Positions 1 through 6,803 of a DNA stretch of 25,190 nucleotides are shown piece by piece. Numbering within the stretch: the first letter of the stretch is position 1; every line of letters starts with the position of its first letter. The DNA comes from Chloroflexota bacterium (GTDB taxonomy: Bacteria; Chloroflexota; Anaerolineae; Aggregatilineales; Phototrophicaceae), in the NCBI GenBank assembly GCA_023430545.1, contig JAEZAF010000106.1, positions 1-25,190 on the forward strand, written 5' to 3'. Made by a program: the position numbers and the translations under genes. The notes below the pieces were generated by a model, which saw only the letters and a program-made list of their open reading frames with translations, ran no database searches and was not told the DNA's origin.

Positions 1-1112
1 CGGTCGATCATGGCGTGCTGCGCGACCGATGTGTCCGGCGGATTGTTCAGCGTGTCGATCACACCCGCTGCGACCGCTTCAGCATCTTCAGTCGGGACGA
101 GTTTACCGAGCCGCCCGCCATCCAGCAGATCCGGCAGGCCGCCGACCGCTGTCGTAACCACCGGGCAGCCGGTCGCCAGCGCCTCAATCACCGTGACCGG
201 CGTCCCCTCATTTACGCTGGTAATGACGAATACATCCATATCGGCGTAGGCGTCGGTGACTTCCTTCTGCCAGCCCGTCAGCGTGACGGCATCGCGCAGG
301 CCGAGTTCGTCGATCTGCGCCTGAATCTCGTCGTGCAGTTCACCATCCCCCACCAGCACGAAATGCGCGTCCGGAATCTGCTGACAGATCAGCGCGGCAG
401 CCTGTAAAAACAGCGCGTGATTCTTCACCGGCACAAAGCGCCCGACGATCCCAATCAGCGGTGCATCCTGTGGGATATTCCAGCGCTGACGAAAGACCCC
501 GCTTTTGCGCTGCGTCTGCGCGAACGGCTCCAGATCGAGTCCGAGCGGCAGCACGGTGATATGTTCCTTGCGCGTGACATGATACTGATCGGCCAGATCA
601 CGGCGCAGGCCCTGCGTCAGCGCGATGATGGTATCGGTAATGCGCGATGTGATCTGTTCCAGCGTGATGAAAAAGCGCGTTTTGTTCGGCCCAAAGTAAC
701 CGTGAAAGGTATGCCCGTGAAAGGTGTGGACGATCACCGGCACACCGGCCAGCTTCGCCGCCCACCGCCCGACGAATCCGGCCTTGGCGGTATGGGTATG
801 CACGACGTCCGGCTGATGCTGGCGCAGCAGTTGATACAGCTTCCAGATCGTCACCAGATCGCGCACCGGATGCAGCGACCGCCCCATCTCTGGAAGCGTG
901 ATCGGCTCCACGCCGTGCTCACGGGCGTAATAGGTCATATCGCCCTCTTCGCCTTCGATCAATCCGCTGACGAGCGTGCTCTGATACGGGTAATGCGGCA
1001 GCGACAGCTTCTCGGTCAGCAGGGTGACGACCACCGCCGCTCCGCCGATATTCAGGCGGGCGATGATGTTAAAGACCTTCACAGGCTTGTCAGGCATAGA
1101 GGGTTGAGTCAT
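1..1112 (-). CDS. GT4-family glycosyltransferase (3' end beyond window)
   Basis: Read from the minus strand, an open frame runs from an ATG at 1112 to the left edge (370 codons) without a stop, so the C-terminal end is missing. The protein starts MTQPSMPDKPVKVFNIIARL, followed by the GGAAVV glycine-rich turn of retaining GT-B enzymes. A central HTHTAKAGF segment and the EX7E signature (E-GTPVTVI-E) near the C-terminal part mark glycosyltransferase family 4, which transfers a sugar from a nucleotide donor at the cytoplasmic membrane face. The start codon overlaps the stop of the upstream gene as ATGA (1109-1112), so translation is probably coupled. It is the last visible gene of a sugar-polymer cluster. 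Donor and acceptor cannot be read from the sequence. A second ATG six codons in is an alternative start. Confidence 0.9.
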   Translation of the reverse strand, partial: MTQPSMPDKPVKVFNIIARLNIGGAAVVVTLLTEKLSLPHYPYQSTLVSGLIEGEEGDMTYYAREHGVEPITLPEMGRSLHPVRDLVTIWKLYQLLRQHQPDVVHTHTAKAGFVGRWAAKLAGVPVIVHTFHGHTFHGYFGPNKTRFFITLEQITSRITDTIIALTQGLRRDLADQYHVTRKEHITVLPLGLDLEPFAQTQRKSGVFRQRWNIPQDAPLIGIVGRFVPVKNHALFLQAAALICQQIPDAHFVLVGDGELHDEIQAQIDELGLRDAVTLTGWQKEVTDAYADMDVFVITSVNEGTPVTVIEALATGCPVVTTAVGGLPDLLDGGRLGKLVPTEDAEAVAAGVIDTLNNPPDTSVAQHAMID

Positions 1113-2251
1113 GGACGATACACTCGCTGGTAGACGGCAAAGGTTTCATCGATCATCCGCTGGGCGTTGAACTGCTTTTCGAGGCGTTCGCGCCCCATCT
1201 GGCCGAAGCGCTGGCGCAGGGCAGCATCTGACAGCAGACGGCGCAGGGCGTCGGCCAGCGCATCAGGGTCATTGGGTGGGACGGTCAGGCCGGTCTCGTT
1301 ATTCAGGATCACTTCCGGGATGGCGCTGGCGGTGCTGCCGATCACCGGCACGGACTGCGACATGGCTTCCAGCAGCGTCATGCCAAAGCCTTCGCGCGTG
1401 CTGGGCATCAGCAGCAGATCGAGCGCGGCGACCACCCGCAGCGGTTCGTCGCGCCAGCCAAGCAGATGCACCCGATCCGTCAGGTTCAGCGTTGCAATCT
1501 GCGCTTCGATCGCGTCACGCAGCGGGCCGTCCCCGGCGATCACGAAATGGGCATTCGGGTAAGCGTCCCGCACCTGGGCGAAGGCCTCCAGTGCATCAGG
1601 GATGCCCTTCGCTTCCATCAGACGGCAGACCATGCCGACAAAGAGCGTGTCGCCGACAAAGAGCATGTCGGGCGGCAGATGGAGTTCAGCGGCCAGCGAC
1701 TGACGTGCGGCTGTCCGGTCGATCTGTGCCACTGGCAGCGGCATCCCGTGATAGACGACATGCACCTTATGCGGCGGCGCGTGTTCGACTTCAATGCAGA
1801 AGCGCTTGATCGCCTCGGAAATCGCAATCCCGGCATCGGTCAGACGCCACAGACCGCCGTACACCGTCCGCAGGGGCTGGCGTGTCCGGGCCGGGTCGTC
1901 ATCATGGCGGGTGCTGATAATCCGTGGGACACCAGCCCACTTCGCCGCCGGGATGCCGTGGACATCAGCGTGCATCAGATGGGTATGGACAATCTGCGGC
2001 TGCAAGCGGAGCAGCACATCACGCAGGACACGGTACAGGCCGGGTTCGAAATGGCGATAGATCGCCACGCGCTCCACTGGCACATTGATCTCACGGATGG
2101 CCGCTTCCATCGTGTCGGCGGTGTTGTTCGGCTCCGCAATCAGCACGACATACGGGTCCACACCGTGCGTGCGCAGCCCCGGCAGCAGATCCAGCAGATG
2201 ACGCTCGGCCCCGGCGATCCCTTTGGCTTTAATCAGATGGACGACACGCAC
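1109..2251 (-). CDS. GT4-family glycosyltransferase
   Basis: This is a 380-residue GT-B glycosyltransferase. The N-terminus MRVVHLIKAKGIAGAERHLL has the Gly-rich donor-domain turn. HTHLMHADVHG lies at about residue 90, FVIAGDGPLRDAIE begins the C-terminal Rossmann domain, and EGFGMTLLE supplies the EX7E motif expected of GT4. The start is a GTG at 2251, preceded by GGAG nine bases upstream. The gap to the upstream GT1 gene is only four bases, and its stop overlaps the next gene's ATG. It therefore sits in a tightly coupled run of three glycosyltransferases. It probably adds one sugar to a lipid-linked glycan built by the cluster; substrate specificity is unknown. Confidence 0.92.
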   Translation of the reverse strand: MRVVHLIKAKGIAGAERHLLDLLPGLRTHGVDPYVVLIAEPNNTADTMEAAIREINVPVERVAIYRHFEPGLYRVLRDVLLRLQPQIVHTHLMHADVHGIPAAKWAGVPRIISTRHDDDPARTRQPLRTVYGGLWRLTDAGIAISEAIKRFCIEVEHAPPHKVHVVYHGMPLPVAQIDRTAARQSLAAELHLPPDMLFVGDTLFVGMVCRLMEAKGIPDALEAFAQVRDAYPNAHFVIAGDGPLRDAIEAQIATLNLTDRVHLLGWRDEPLRVVAALDLLLMPSTREGFGMTLLEAMSQSVPVIGSTASAIPEVILNNETGLTVPPNDPDALADALRRLLSDAALRQRFGQMGRERLEKQFNAQRMIDETFAVYQRVYRP

Positions 2252-2255
2252 CGGC

Positions 2256-3611
2256 CTATGCTCCGGTCATCTGTGTGTCGGAGTCCCCCGGCTGAACGCT
2301 CTCATCGGGTTTTGCAGGCGGACGTGCAGCACGTTTCACAGGGGGCGGCCCAAACTGCTGTCTGATAAAGCGCACAGCATTATCAACGCCCTGTTCGGCG
2401 CGGATCTTCTCGCCGAGCACTTCGGCGCTGCTGCGGATCATGGTATCGGTCACCAGTTCGCGCAGACGGGCGGTCAGCAGACGCGGTGTCAGGCGGTGGC
2501 GCGGCAGCGGATGCGGCCCAGCCCCCAGCGCAGCCACGCGCCGTCCCCAGAATGGCTGATCGCTCATATGCGGCACGACCAGCGTCGGCTTCCCGGCATG
2601 CAGCCCTGCCGCCGTGGTCCCGGCCCCGCCGTGATGCACGACGGCGTCCATGCGTGGGAACAGCCAGCGGTGCGGCACACCGTCGATGGCGTGCAGATGG
2701 TCTGGCAGGTCATCCGGTGTAAAGTGATGATTTCCCCACCGCGCCGGGATCACACCGCGCAGCCCCAGAGTCGTCAGCACGCGGTCGATGCGCTGCACGG
2801 TCGCCACGGGATCACTGCTGGTCATGCTGCCAAAGCCGATATAGATCGGCGCTGGCCCCGCTTCGATGAACTGGACCAGTTCGGCAGGTGGTGTCCACTG
2901 CGGCTGCTCCAGAAACCAGAAGCCAGCGGTATAGACATGCTCGTCCCAGTCCGCTGCGGGTGGGACCATAAACCGGCTGAAGCCGTTGACAGTCGGTGTG
3001 GCGTGCAGACGCTTGTAATACTGGTTGACATCGACCGCAGACAGGCCGAGCGTCTCGGTCCGAAAACGGTTCATCGTCGGCTCGTAGACCTTGAACAGCA
3101 TCCGCTCAACGAAACGTCCCATCAGCAGATTGAGGATGCTGGTCCCGCGCTGGAAGATCGGGCTGAGCGAGGCGGGGCCGCTGCGTGTCGGGCGGTAAGG
3201 CTGAAGCGCCGCACTGATCAGCGGCAGATTGTAGCGTTCAGACAGCGCCGTCCCGATGAAATCCGAGACAAAACCCGTGATGATCGCATCCGCGCCCTGG
3301 ACGCCGCGCAGACCGCCTTCGGTCATCTGCGGGCCGTACTCGTTCATCAGCCGCCCCATGTGAGCGAGCTGCTCCGCCGGATTGCGGCTGCTCTCTGACC
3401 ATGCCACCCCGCTTTCGCTGGTCATCATGGTATCGACATCAATCGTGCCTTCGGCTTCGATGCCGTGATCCTGCGCCCACGCGACGAAGTTCTGTCCGGT
3501 CACCAGTGTGATGTCGTATCCCGCCGCCTTGAGTCCGAGCGCCAGCGCCAGCATCGGCTGCACATCGCCGCGTGTCCCTAATGCGAAAACAGCAATCCGT
3601 TTTACTGCCAT
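2256..3611 (-). CDS. GT1 (UGT-fold) glycosyltransferase, sterol/glycolipid glucosyltransferase-like
   Basis: I place the start at the ATG at 3611 (MAVKRIAVFALGTRGDVQP), because AGGGTGA lies just upstream. The frame is open for 23 more codons, but nothing there looks like a ribosome site. The 451-residue protein has the N-terminal GTRGDVQP loop and the C-terminal HHGGAGTT...GKP...PHMSDQPFWG nucleotide-sugar pocket of GT1 enzymes of the sterol 3-beta-glucosyltransferase/UGT type. Such enzymes glycosylate lipids or small hydrophobic acceptors, often with inversion. Its place between an epimerase and two GT4 enzymes suggests a glycolipid or lipid-anchored glycan. The true acceptor is unknown. The last 20 or so residues are charged, proline-rich and probably disordered. 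Confidence 0.88.
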   Translation of the reverse strand: MAVKRIAVFALGTRGDVQPMLALALGLKAAGYDITLVTGQNFVAWAQDHGIEAEGTIDVDTMMTSESGVAWSESSRNPAEQLAHMGRLMNEYGPQMTEGGLRGVQGADAIITGFVSDFIGTALSERYNLPLISAALQPYRPTRSGPASLSPIFQRGTSILNLLMGRFVERMLFKVYEPTMNRFRTETLGLSAVDVNQYYKRLHATPTVNGFSRFMVPPAADWDEHVYTAGFWFLEQPQWTPPAELVQFIEAGPAPIYIGFGSMTSSDPVATVQRIDRVLTTLGLRGVIPARWGNHHFTPDDLPDHLHAIDGVPHRWLFPRMDAVVHHGGAGTTAAGLHAGKPTLVVPHMSDQPFWGRRVAALGAGPHPLPRHRLTPRLLTARLRELVTDTMIRSSAEVLGEKIRAEQGVDNAVRFIRQQFGPPPVKRAARPPAKPDESVQPGDSDTQMTGA

Positions 3612-3719
3612 GAAGTCACCCTGTGGGCTGTCATCGTCATGCGCGCAGACGTGCGCACAATCGGGATCGAGGTCAAGCAAGCCGAGAAACGAGCCGTCGT
3701 GTTCATCAAAATAGGCTTT

Positions 3720-4685
3720 CTAAATAAGTTCCATTTGCGACCGGTAATATTCCAGCGTCCGCGCCAGACCGGTCTCGAAGTCCACGACCGGCGCATAATC
3801 CAGCAGTTCTGTTGCCTTCGAGATGTCAGCCATCGAATAGCGGATGTCCCCGGCACGCGGCGGCGCATGAACTGGCTGGATGTCCGTCCCCAGCAGCGCG
3901 TTGATCTGATCGACCAGTGCGCACAGCGTGATCGTTTTCCCCAGCGCGACATTCATCACCTCGCCTGCGGCATCCGGTGAGGCGGCGGCCAGCAGATTGG
4001 CATGCACGATGTTATCGATATAAGTAAAATCCCGCGACTGCAAACCGTCCCCGTAAATCGTCGGTGGCTGCCCGGACAGTATGGCCTGAATGAACAGCGG
4101 GATCACCGCCGCGTACTGTGACTTCGGGTCCTGACGCGGGCCGAACACGTTGAAGTAGCGCAGGCAGACTGTCTCCAGCCCGTAGACGGTGGTGAACATC
4201 TGGCAGTAGTACTCGCCGGTGAGCTTGGCGACACCATATGGCGAGATCGGATGCGGCGGCATCGCTTCATGCTTGGCGACGGCGGTCTCGCCTTCGACAT
4301 CCCCATAAGCCGACGAAGACGCCGCATACACGACCCGGCGCACACCCGCATCCCGCGCCGCGATCAGCACGCGGAGCGTACCAGTCGCGCACTGCTCATG
4401 CGTCTCAAGCGGATTCTCGATGCTGCGTGGGACCGAGGGCAGCGCCGCCTGATGATAGATCACATCCACACCTTCGAAGACCTCCGGCAGCGCGGTCGAG
4501 TCGGTGATACTCACGCGGTGGAACTCAAGCTGCGGGCCATAGGTCTCCAGCAGCGGCCCGAGATTCTGTTCCCGCCCGGATGACAGATTATCCACTACGC
4601 GCACCTGATGGCCTTCACGCAGCAGACGTTCCGCGATATGCGAACCGATAAATCCCGCCCCACCTGTGACAACATATCTGGTCAT
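3720..4685 (-). CDS. NAD-dependent UDP-sugar 4-epimerase (WbpP/GalE-like)
   Basis: The 321-residue short-chain dehydrogenase-type protein begins MTRYVVTGGAGFIGSHIAE, the Rossmann GGxGFIGS motif. A serine-rich strand (AASSSAYGD) and SPYGVAK supply the catalytic Ser and YxxxK. LRYFNVFGPRQDP and GDGLQSRDFTYIDN are typical of UDP-glucose/UDP-GlcNAc 4-epimerases, and the RQDPKSQYAAVIPLFI stretch is closest to the WbpP (UDP-GlcNAc 4-epimerase) branch as I remember it. It would interconvert the gluco and galacto forms of the UDP-sugar used by the neighbouring transferases. I start it at 4685; the frame continues 79 codons upstream, but that part overlaps the preceding gene and does not resemble the family. 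Only 32 bases separate it from the upstream transferase gene. The exact substrate is inferred, not shown. Confidence 0.9.
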   Translation of the reverse strand: MTRYVVTGGAGFIGSHIAERLLREGHQVRVVDNLSSGREQNLGPLLETYGPQLEFHRVSITDSTALPEVFEGVDVIYHQAALPSVPRSIENPLETHEQCATGTLRVLIAARDAGVRRVVYAASSSAYGDVEGETAVAKHEAMPPHPISPYGVAKLTGEYYCQMFTTVYGLETVCLRYFNVFGPRQDPKSQYAAVIPLFIQAILSGQPPTIYGDGLQSRDFTYIDNIVHANLLAAASPDAAGEVMNVALGKTITLCALVDQINALLGTDIQPVHAPPRAGDIRYSMADISKATELLDYAPVVDFETGLARTLEYYRSQMELI

Positions 4686-4717
4686 GGTCTGCAATTCTAT
4701 CCTGTTTAAACCTGATT

Positions 4718-5785
4718 TTAGCCCTGAGAGGAAGTGCGTTCTGAGGAAGTCGCCGCCGGGGATGCGCCGCGCCCAAGCTGGACACGCAGCCGCACGCGGA
4801 TCATGAAGGCGTACATCCCGGCCAGGATCAGAACACAGATGGCGTTGATGATCCAGACCGATGACGAGGGAAGCACGGTCAGGATCAGGCCCGTGAAGCC
4901 GAAGAGAATCCCCATGCCGCACAGCACAAGCAGCGTCGTCCGCTGGCTGAGGCCGAGGCTCATCAGCCGGTGCGAGGTATGATCCTTACCGCCCTGCATC
5001 GGAGAACGTCCTTCTGCCAGACGCGTGAACACCACCAGCAGCAAATCGAAAATCGGGACCGCCAGCGCCAGCACCGGGATACTCCAGTAGGCGTCGAAGG
5101 GGCGTTCCCAGTACTCGACCTTGATCGCCAGTGTCGCGACAACAAAGCCGATCACGTATGCGCCAATGCTGCCCATAAAGGTGCTGGACGGATTGAAGTT
5201 GTAAGCGAGAAATCCGATGGCACTGCCCAGCAGCGCCGCCGCCAGCAGGCTGACGAGGCTCAGATGCTGCGACAGCGCGATCAGCAGGAAGGTGAAGGCC
5301 GAAATCGCCGCCAGCCCGGACGACAGCCCGTCCATGTTATCCTGAAAATTCATGGCGTTGATCATCGCGACCACCCACACGATCGTCAGCGGATAGTCCA
5401 GCAGCGGCGTGTTGAAAAGCCGCAGGTAGACGCCGGATGCGATCAGGCCGATGGCGACCGCTGTCATCGGGATCAGCCGGATGCGTGCCGAGAGGTTGTA
5501 GCGGTCGTCGATCAGTCCGACCAGTGCCAGCAGTGCGCTGCCGCCCAGCACGGTCCCCAGTTCACGCAGGTGACTCGGTGGGCTGAACAGCAGTACCGAC
5601 AGGGTAAACGCCGCATAGATCGCCAGTCCGCCCATCAGTGGTTTGTGGTCGTGGTGAATTTTGCGCTGGTTGGGCTTATCCACCACGCCCAGACGCATTG
5701 CGATCTGGCGCGAAAGCGGTGTCAGCCCCAGTGAGGCCATAAACCCGACCACCAGTGCCGGGATAAATTGCAGCGTATGATCCAT
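4718..5785 (-). CDS. WecA/MraY-family polyprenyl-phosphate sugar-phosphate transferase
   Basis: This 355-residue multi-pass membrane protein matches the PNPT family, which transfers a sugar-1-phosphate from a UDP-sugar to undecaprenyl phosphate. Visible family signatures are GGLAIYAAF near residue 50, a DD pair in GLIDDRYN, NAMNFQDNMDGL (the Asp-rich N-x2-N-x2-D-x2-D-GL block) and DHTSHRL in the late cytoplasmic loop. About ten hydrophobic segments alternate with short loops. The absence of MraY-specific pentapeptide features and the genomic setting favour a WecA-like initiator of an extracellular or cell-wall glycan. I chose ATG 5785 (MDHTLQF); the frame is open further upstream, but without membrane-protein character. 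The ribosome site is weak. It is the first gene of the minus-strand cluster. Confidence 0.92.
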   Translation of the reverse strand: MDHTLQFIPALVVGFMASLGLTPLSRQIAMRLGVVDKPNQRKIHHDHKPLMGGLAIYAAFTLSVLLFSPPSHLRELGTVLGGSALLALVGLIDDRYNLSARIRLIPMTAVAIGLIASGVYLRLFNTPLLDYPLTIVWVVAMINAMNFQDNMDGLSSGLAAISAFTFLLIALSQHLSLVSLLAAALLGSAIGFLAYNFNPSSTFMGSIGAYVIGFVVATLAIKVEYWERPFDAYWSIPVLALAVPIFDLLLVVFTRLAEGRSPMQGGKDHTSHRLMSLGLSQRTTLLVLCGMGILFGFTGLILTVLPSSSVWIINAICVLILAGMYAFMIRVRLRVQLGRGASPAATSSERTSSQG

Positions 5786-5870
5786 AGCGCGCGGACAATC
5801 CGGGATATCTGGAAGATTCTCGGCCCAGTATAGCCCATAACGCGGTGATCGTTTAGTGTATAGGTCACAT

Positions 5871-5890
5871 GGGCGGTAAAAATGCCGCCC
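5871..5890. repeat. Short GC-rich hairpin repeat
   Basis: An 8-bp stem (GGGCGGTA / TGCCGCCC with one wobble pair) closes an AAAA loop. The bases that follow (CATATGCACCAGGTTAAG) closely resemble those after the hairpin at 14002-14023 (CATATGCAGCAACTTAAG). Hairpin and tail therefore seem to be one dispersed repeat unit. Confidence 0.6.
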
Positions 5891-5927
5891 CATATGCACC
5901 AGGTTAAGGATTTACAATGCGGAAAAG

Positions 5928-6109
5928 CACCCCCTATCCCCGACCCTATCCCGGTGCAACAAGTTGCACTACCCAGGGCGCATCTGACGAGAAAAGCATT
6001 CGTCAGATGCTGCGAGGGAAAGGGAGAAAAGCAGGTTTAACGGGTGGATAAAAAGTCCTCCCCTGTCAGTGCAACTTGTTGCGCCGGGGAGAGATTTAGG
6101 TGGGGGTCT
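5928..6109. repeat. Palindromic interspersed element with hairpin-bearing inverted ends
   Basis: The left side is C-rich (accccctatcc) and the right side is its rough mirror, G-rich (ggtgggggtct). Each side contains a hairpin: GTGCAAC-AA-GTTGCAC at 5954-5969 and GTGCAAC-TT-GTTGCGC at 6069-6084. The centre holds a third hairpin with a perfect 11-bp stem, GCATCTGACGA (5980-5990) pairing with TCGTCAGATGC (6000-6010). There is no coding sequence. The layout matches the two elements found inside priA, although the hairpin sequences differ. It looks like a non-autonomous MITE-like or REP-like element; no target duplication could be recognised. Confidence 0.7.
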
Positions 6110-6154
6110 TGGTGGCCTAATTTCGAGCGTGTAATTTGCTTAACTTGGTACGCA

Positions 6155-6177
6155 TGGGCCGGGATTCTTCCGGCCCA
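6155..6177. repeat. GC-rich hairpin repeat downstream of rnpB
   Basis: TGGGCCGG (6155-6162) pairs with CCGGCCCA (6170-6177) across a GATTCTT loop. On the rnpB (minus) strand it lies about 30 bases past the RNA's 3' end, but no T-tract follows it there, so it is not a standard terminator in that direction. The core resembles the hairpin at 16134-16153. Confidence 0.6.
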
Positions 6178-6208
6178 TTTTATCGTGATGGGGGATTTTT
6201 CATGATGT

Positions 6209-6579
6209 ACATTCAGGCCAGCCGATAAGCCGCTTTCTGTCGTTGGACGGCCATCTCTCTGGCAGTGTGATTACTCACACCGTCGTGCAGTCTACCCGGC
6301 GCTTTTTGCGGGACGGGCCGCCCCAGTGCGCCTGCTTGACCTTGCTCCCGGTAAGGTTTGCCAAGCCGCAGACATTACTGCCTGCGCTGGTGGTCTCTTA
6401 CACCACCGTTTCACCCTCACCGCCAACCGAAGCCGGCGGCAATACACTTCTCTGTTGCACTTTCTGTCGGGTTACCCCGCCCGGTCATTCACCGGTACCG
6501 TGCCCTGTGGAGAGCGGACTTTCCTCAGAAGCGTGCGGCGTGCGCCCACTTCCGCGACCGTCTGGCCAACCTGAATGTC
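6209..6579 (-). ncRNA. rnpB: RNase P RNA, bacterial class A
   Basis: This is the catalytic RNA of RNase P, which matures the 5' ends of tRNAs. On the minus strand the universal conserved blocks appear in order: GAGGAAAGTCCGC (plus 6514-6526, helix P4), GGGGTAACCCGACAGAAAGTG, GAGGGTGAAACGG, AGAGACCACCAG, GGCAAACC, GGGAGCAAGGTCAAG, GGTAGACTGC and, at the 3' end, GACAGAAAGCGGCTTATCGG. The order fits the ancestral type A fold. The ends pair as helix P1: ACATTCAGG on the 5' side with CCTGAATGT on the 3' side (plus 6209-6217). The 5' end is placed a few bases downstream of a perfect -10 box. The length of about 370 nt is normal. Exact termini are inferred from P1 and the promoter. Confidence 0.96.
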
Positions 6580-6584
6580 ATCCT

Positions 6585-6590
6585 ATTATA
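6585..6590 (-). promoter_or_regulatory. -10 box of rnpB
   Basis: TATAAT on the minus strand lies seven bases before the inferred rnpB 5' end. The -35 region is weak (TGTATG at a 17-base distance). The position right at the start of P1 supports it. Confidence 0.6.
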
Positions 6591-6803
6591 ACTGATCTGT
6601 TATGCGACATACAGACTTCGCAGGCGGTATGTTGATAGGAAGTACATTGGAATCGCGATGGATATATGCTACATGGGCATAGTAGTGTATGAGATAAATA
6701 GCCGTTCATTGTGCAAATACTCATAATTTTTACTGAATCCCAACATAATTAAAACCTGAAATCAGTGTTTAATAGAGCTACACCCAACTGCTAAGGATGT
6801 TTC

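Larger units (their letters stand above)
5786..6208. other. Gene-free stretch between the sugar cluster and rnpB
   Basis: I find no credible protein gene here. The stretch holds a short hairpin (5871-5890), a complex palindromic element (about 5928-6109) and another hairpin (6155-6177), each listed separately. The promoter for the minus-strand sugar cluster should lie just upstream of 5785. A TATACT hexamer is present on that strand near 5835-5840, but I see no convincing -35 box at the usual distance. Confidence 0.6.

Noticed and set aside
417..3398. Long plus-strand open frames opposite the glycosyltransferase genes
   Set aside because: They are antisense shadows of GC-rich genes, full of Arg/Gln/His, with no family resemblance; the minus-strand frames carry clear enzyme motifs.
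6243..6635. Open frames of 77-130 codons on the plus strand
   Set aside because: They lie over the RNase P RNA gene in the antisense direction, have no ribosome sites and resemble no protein.
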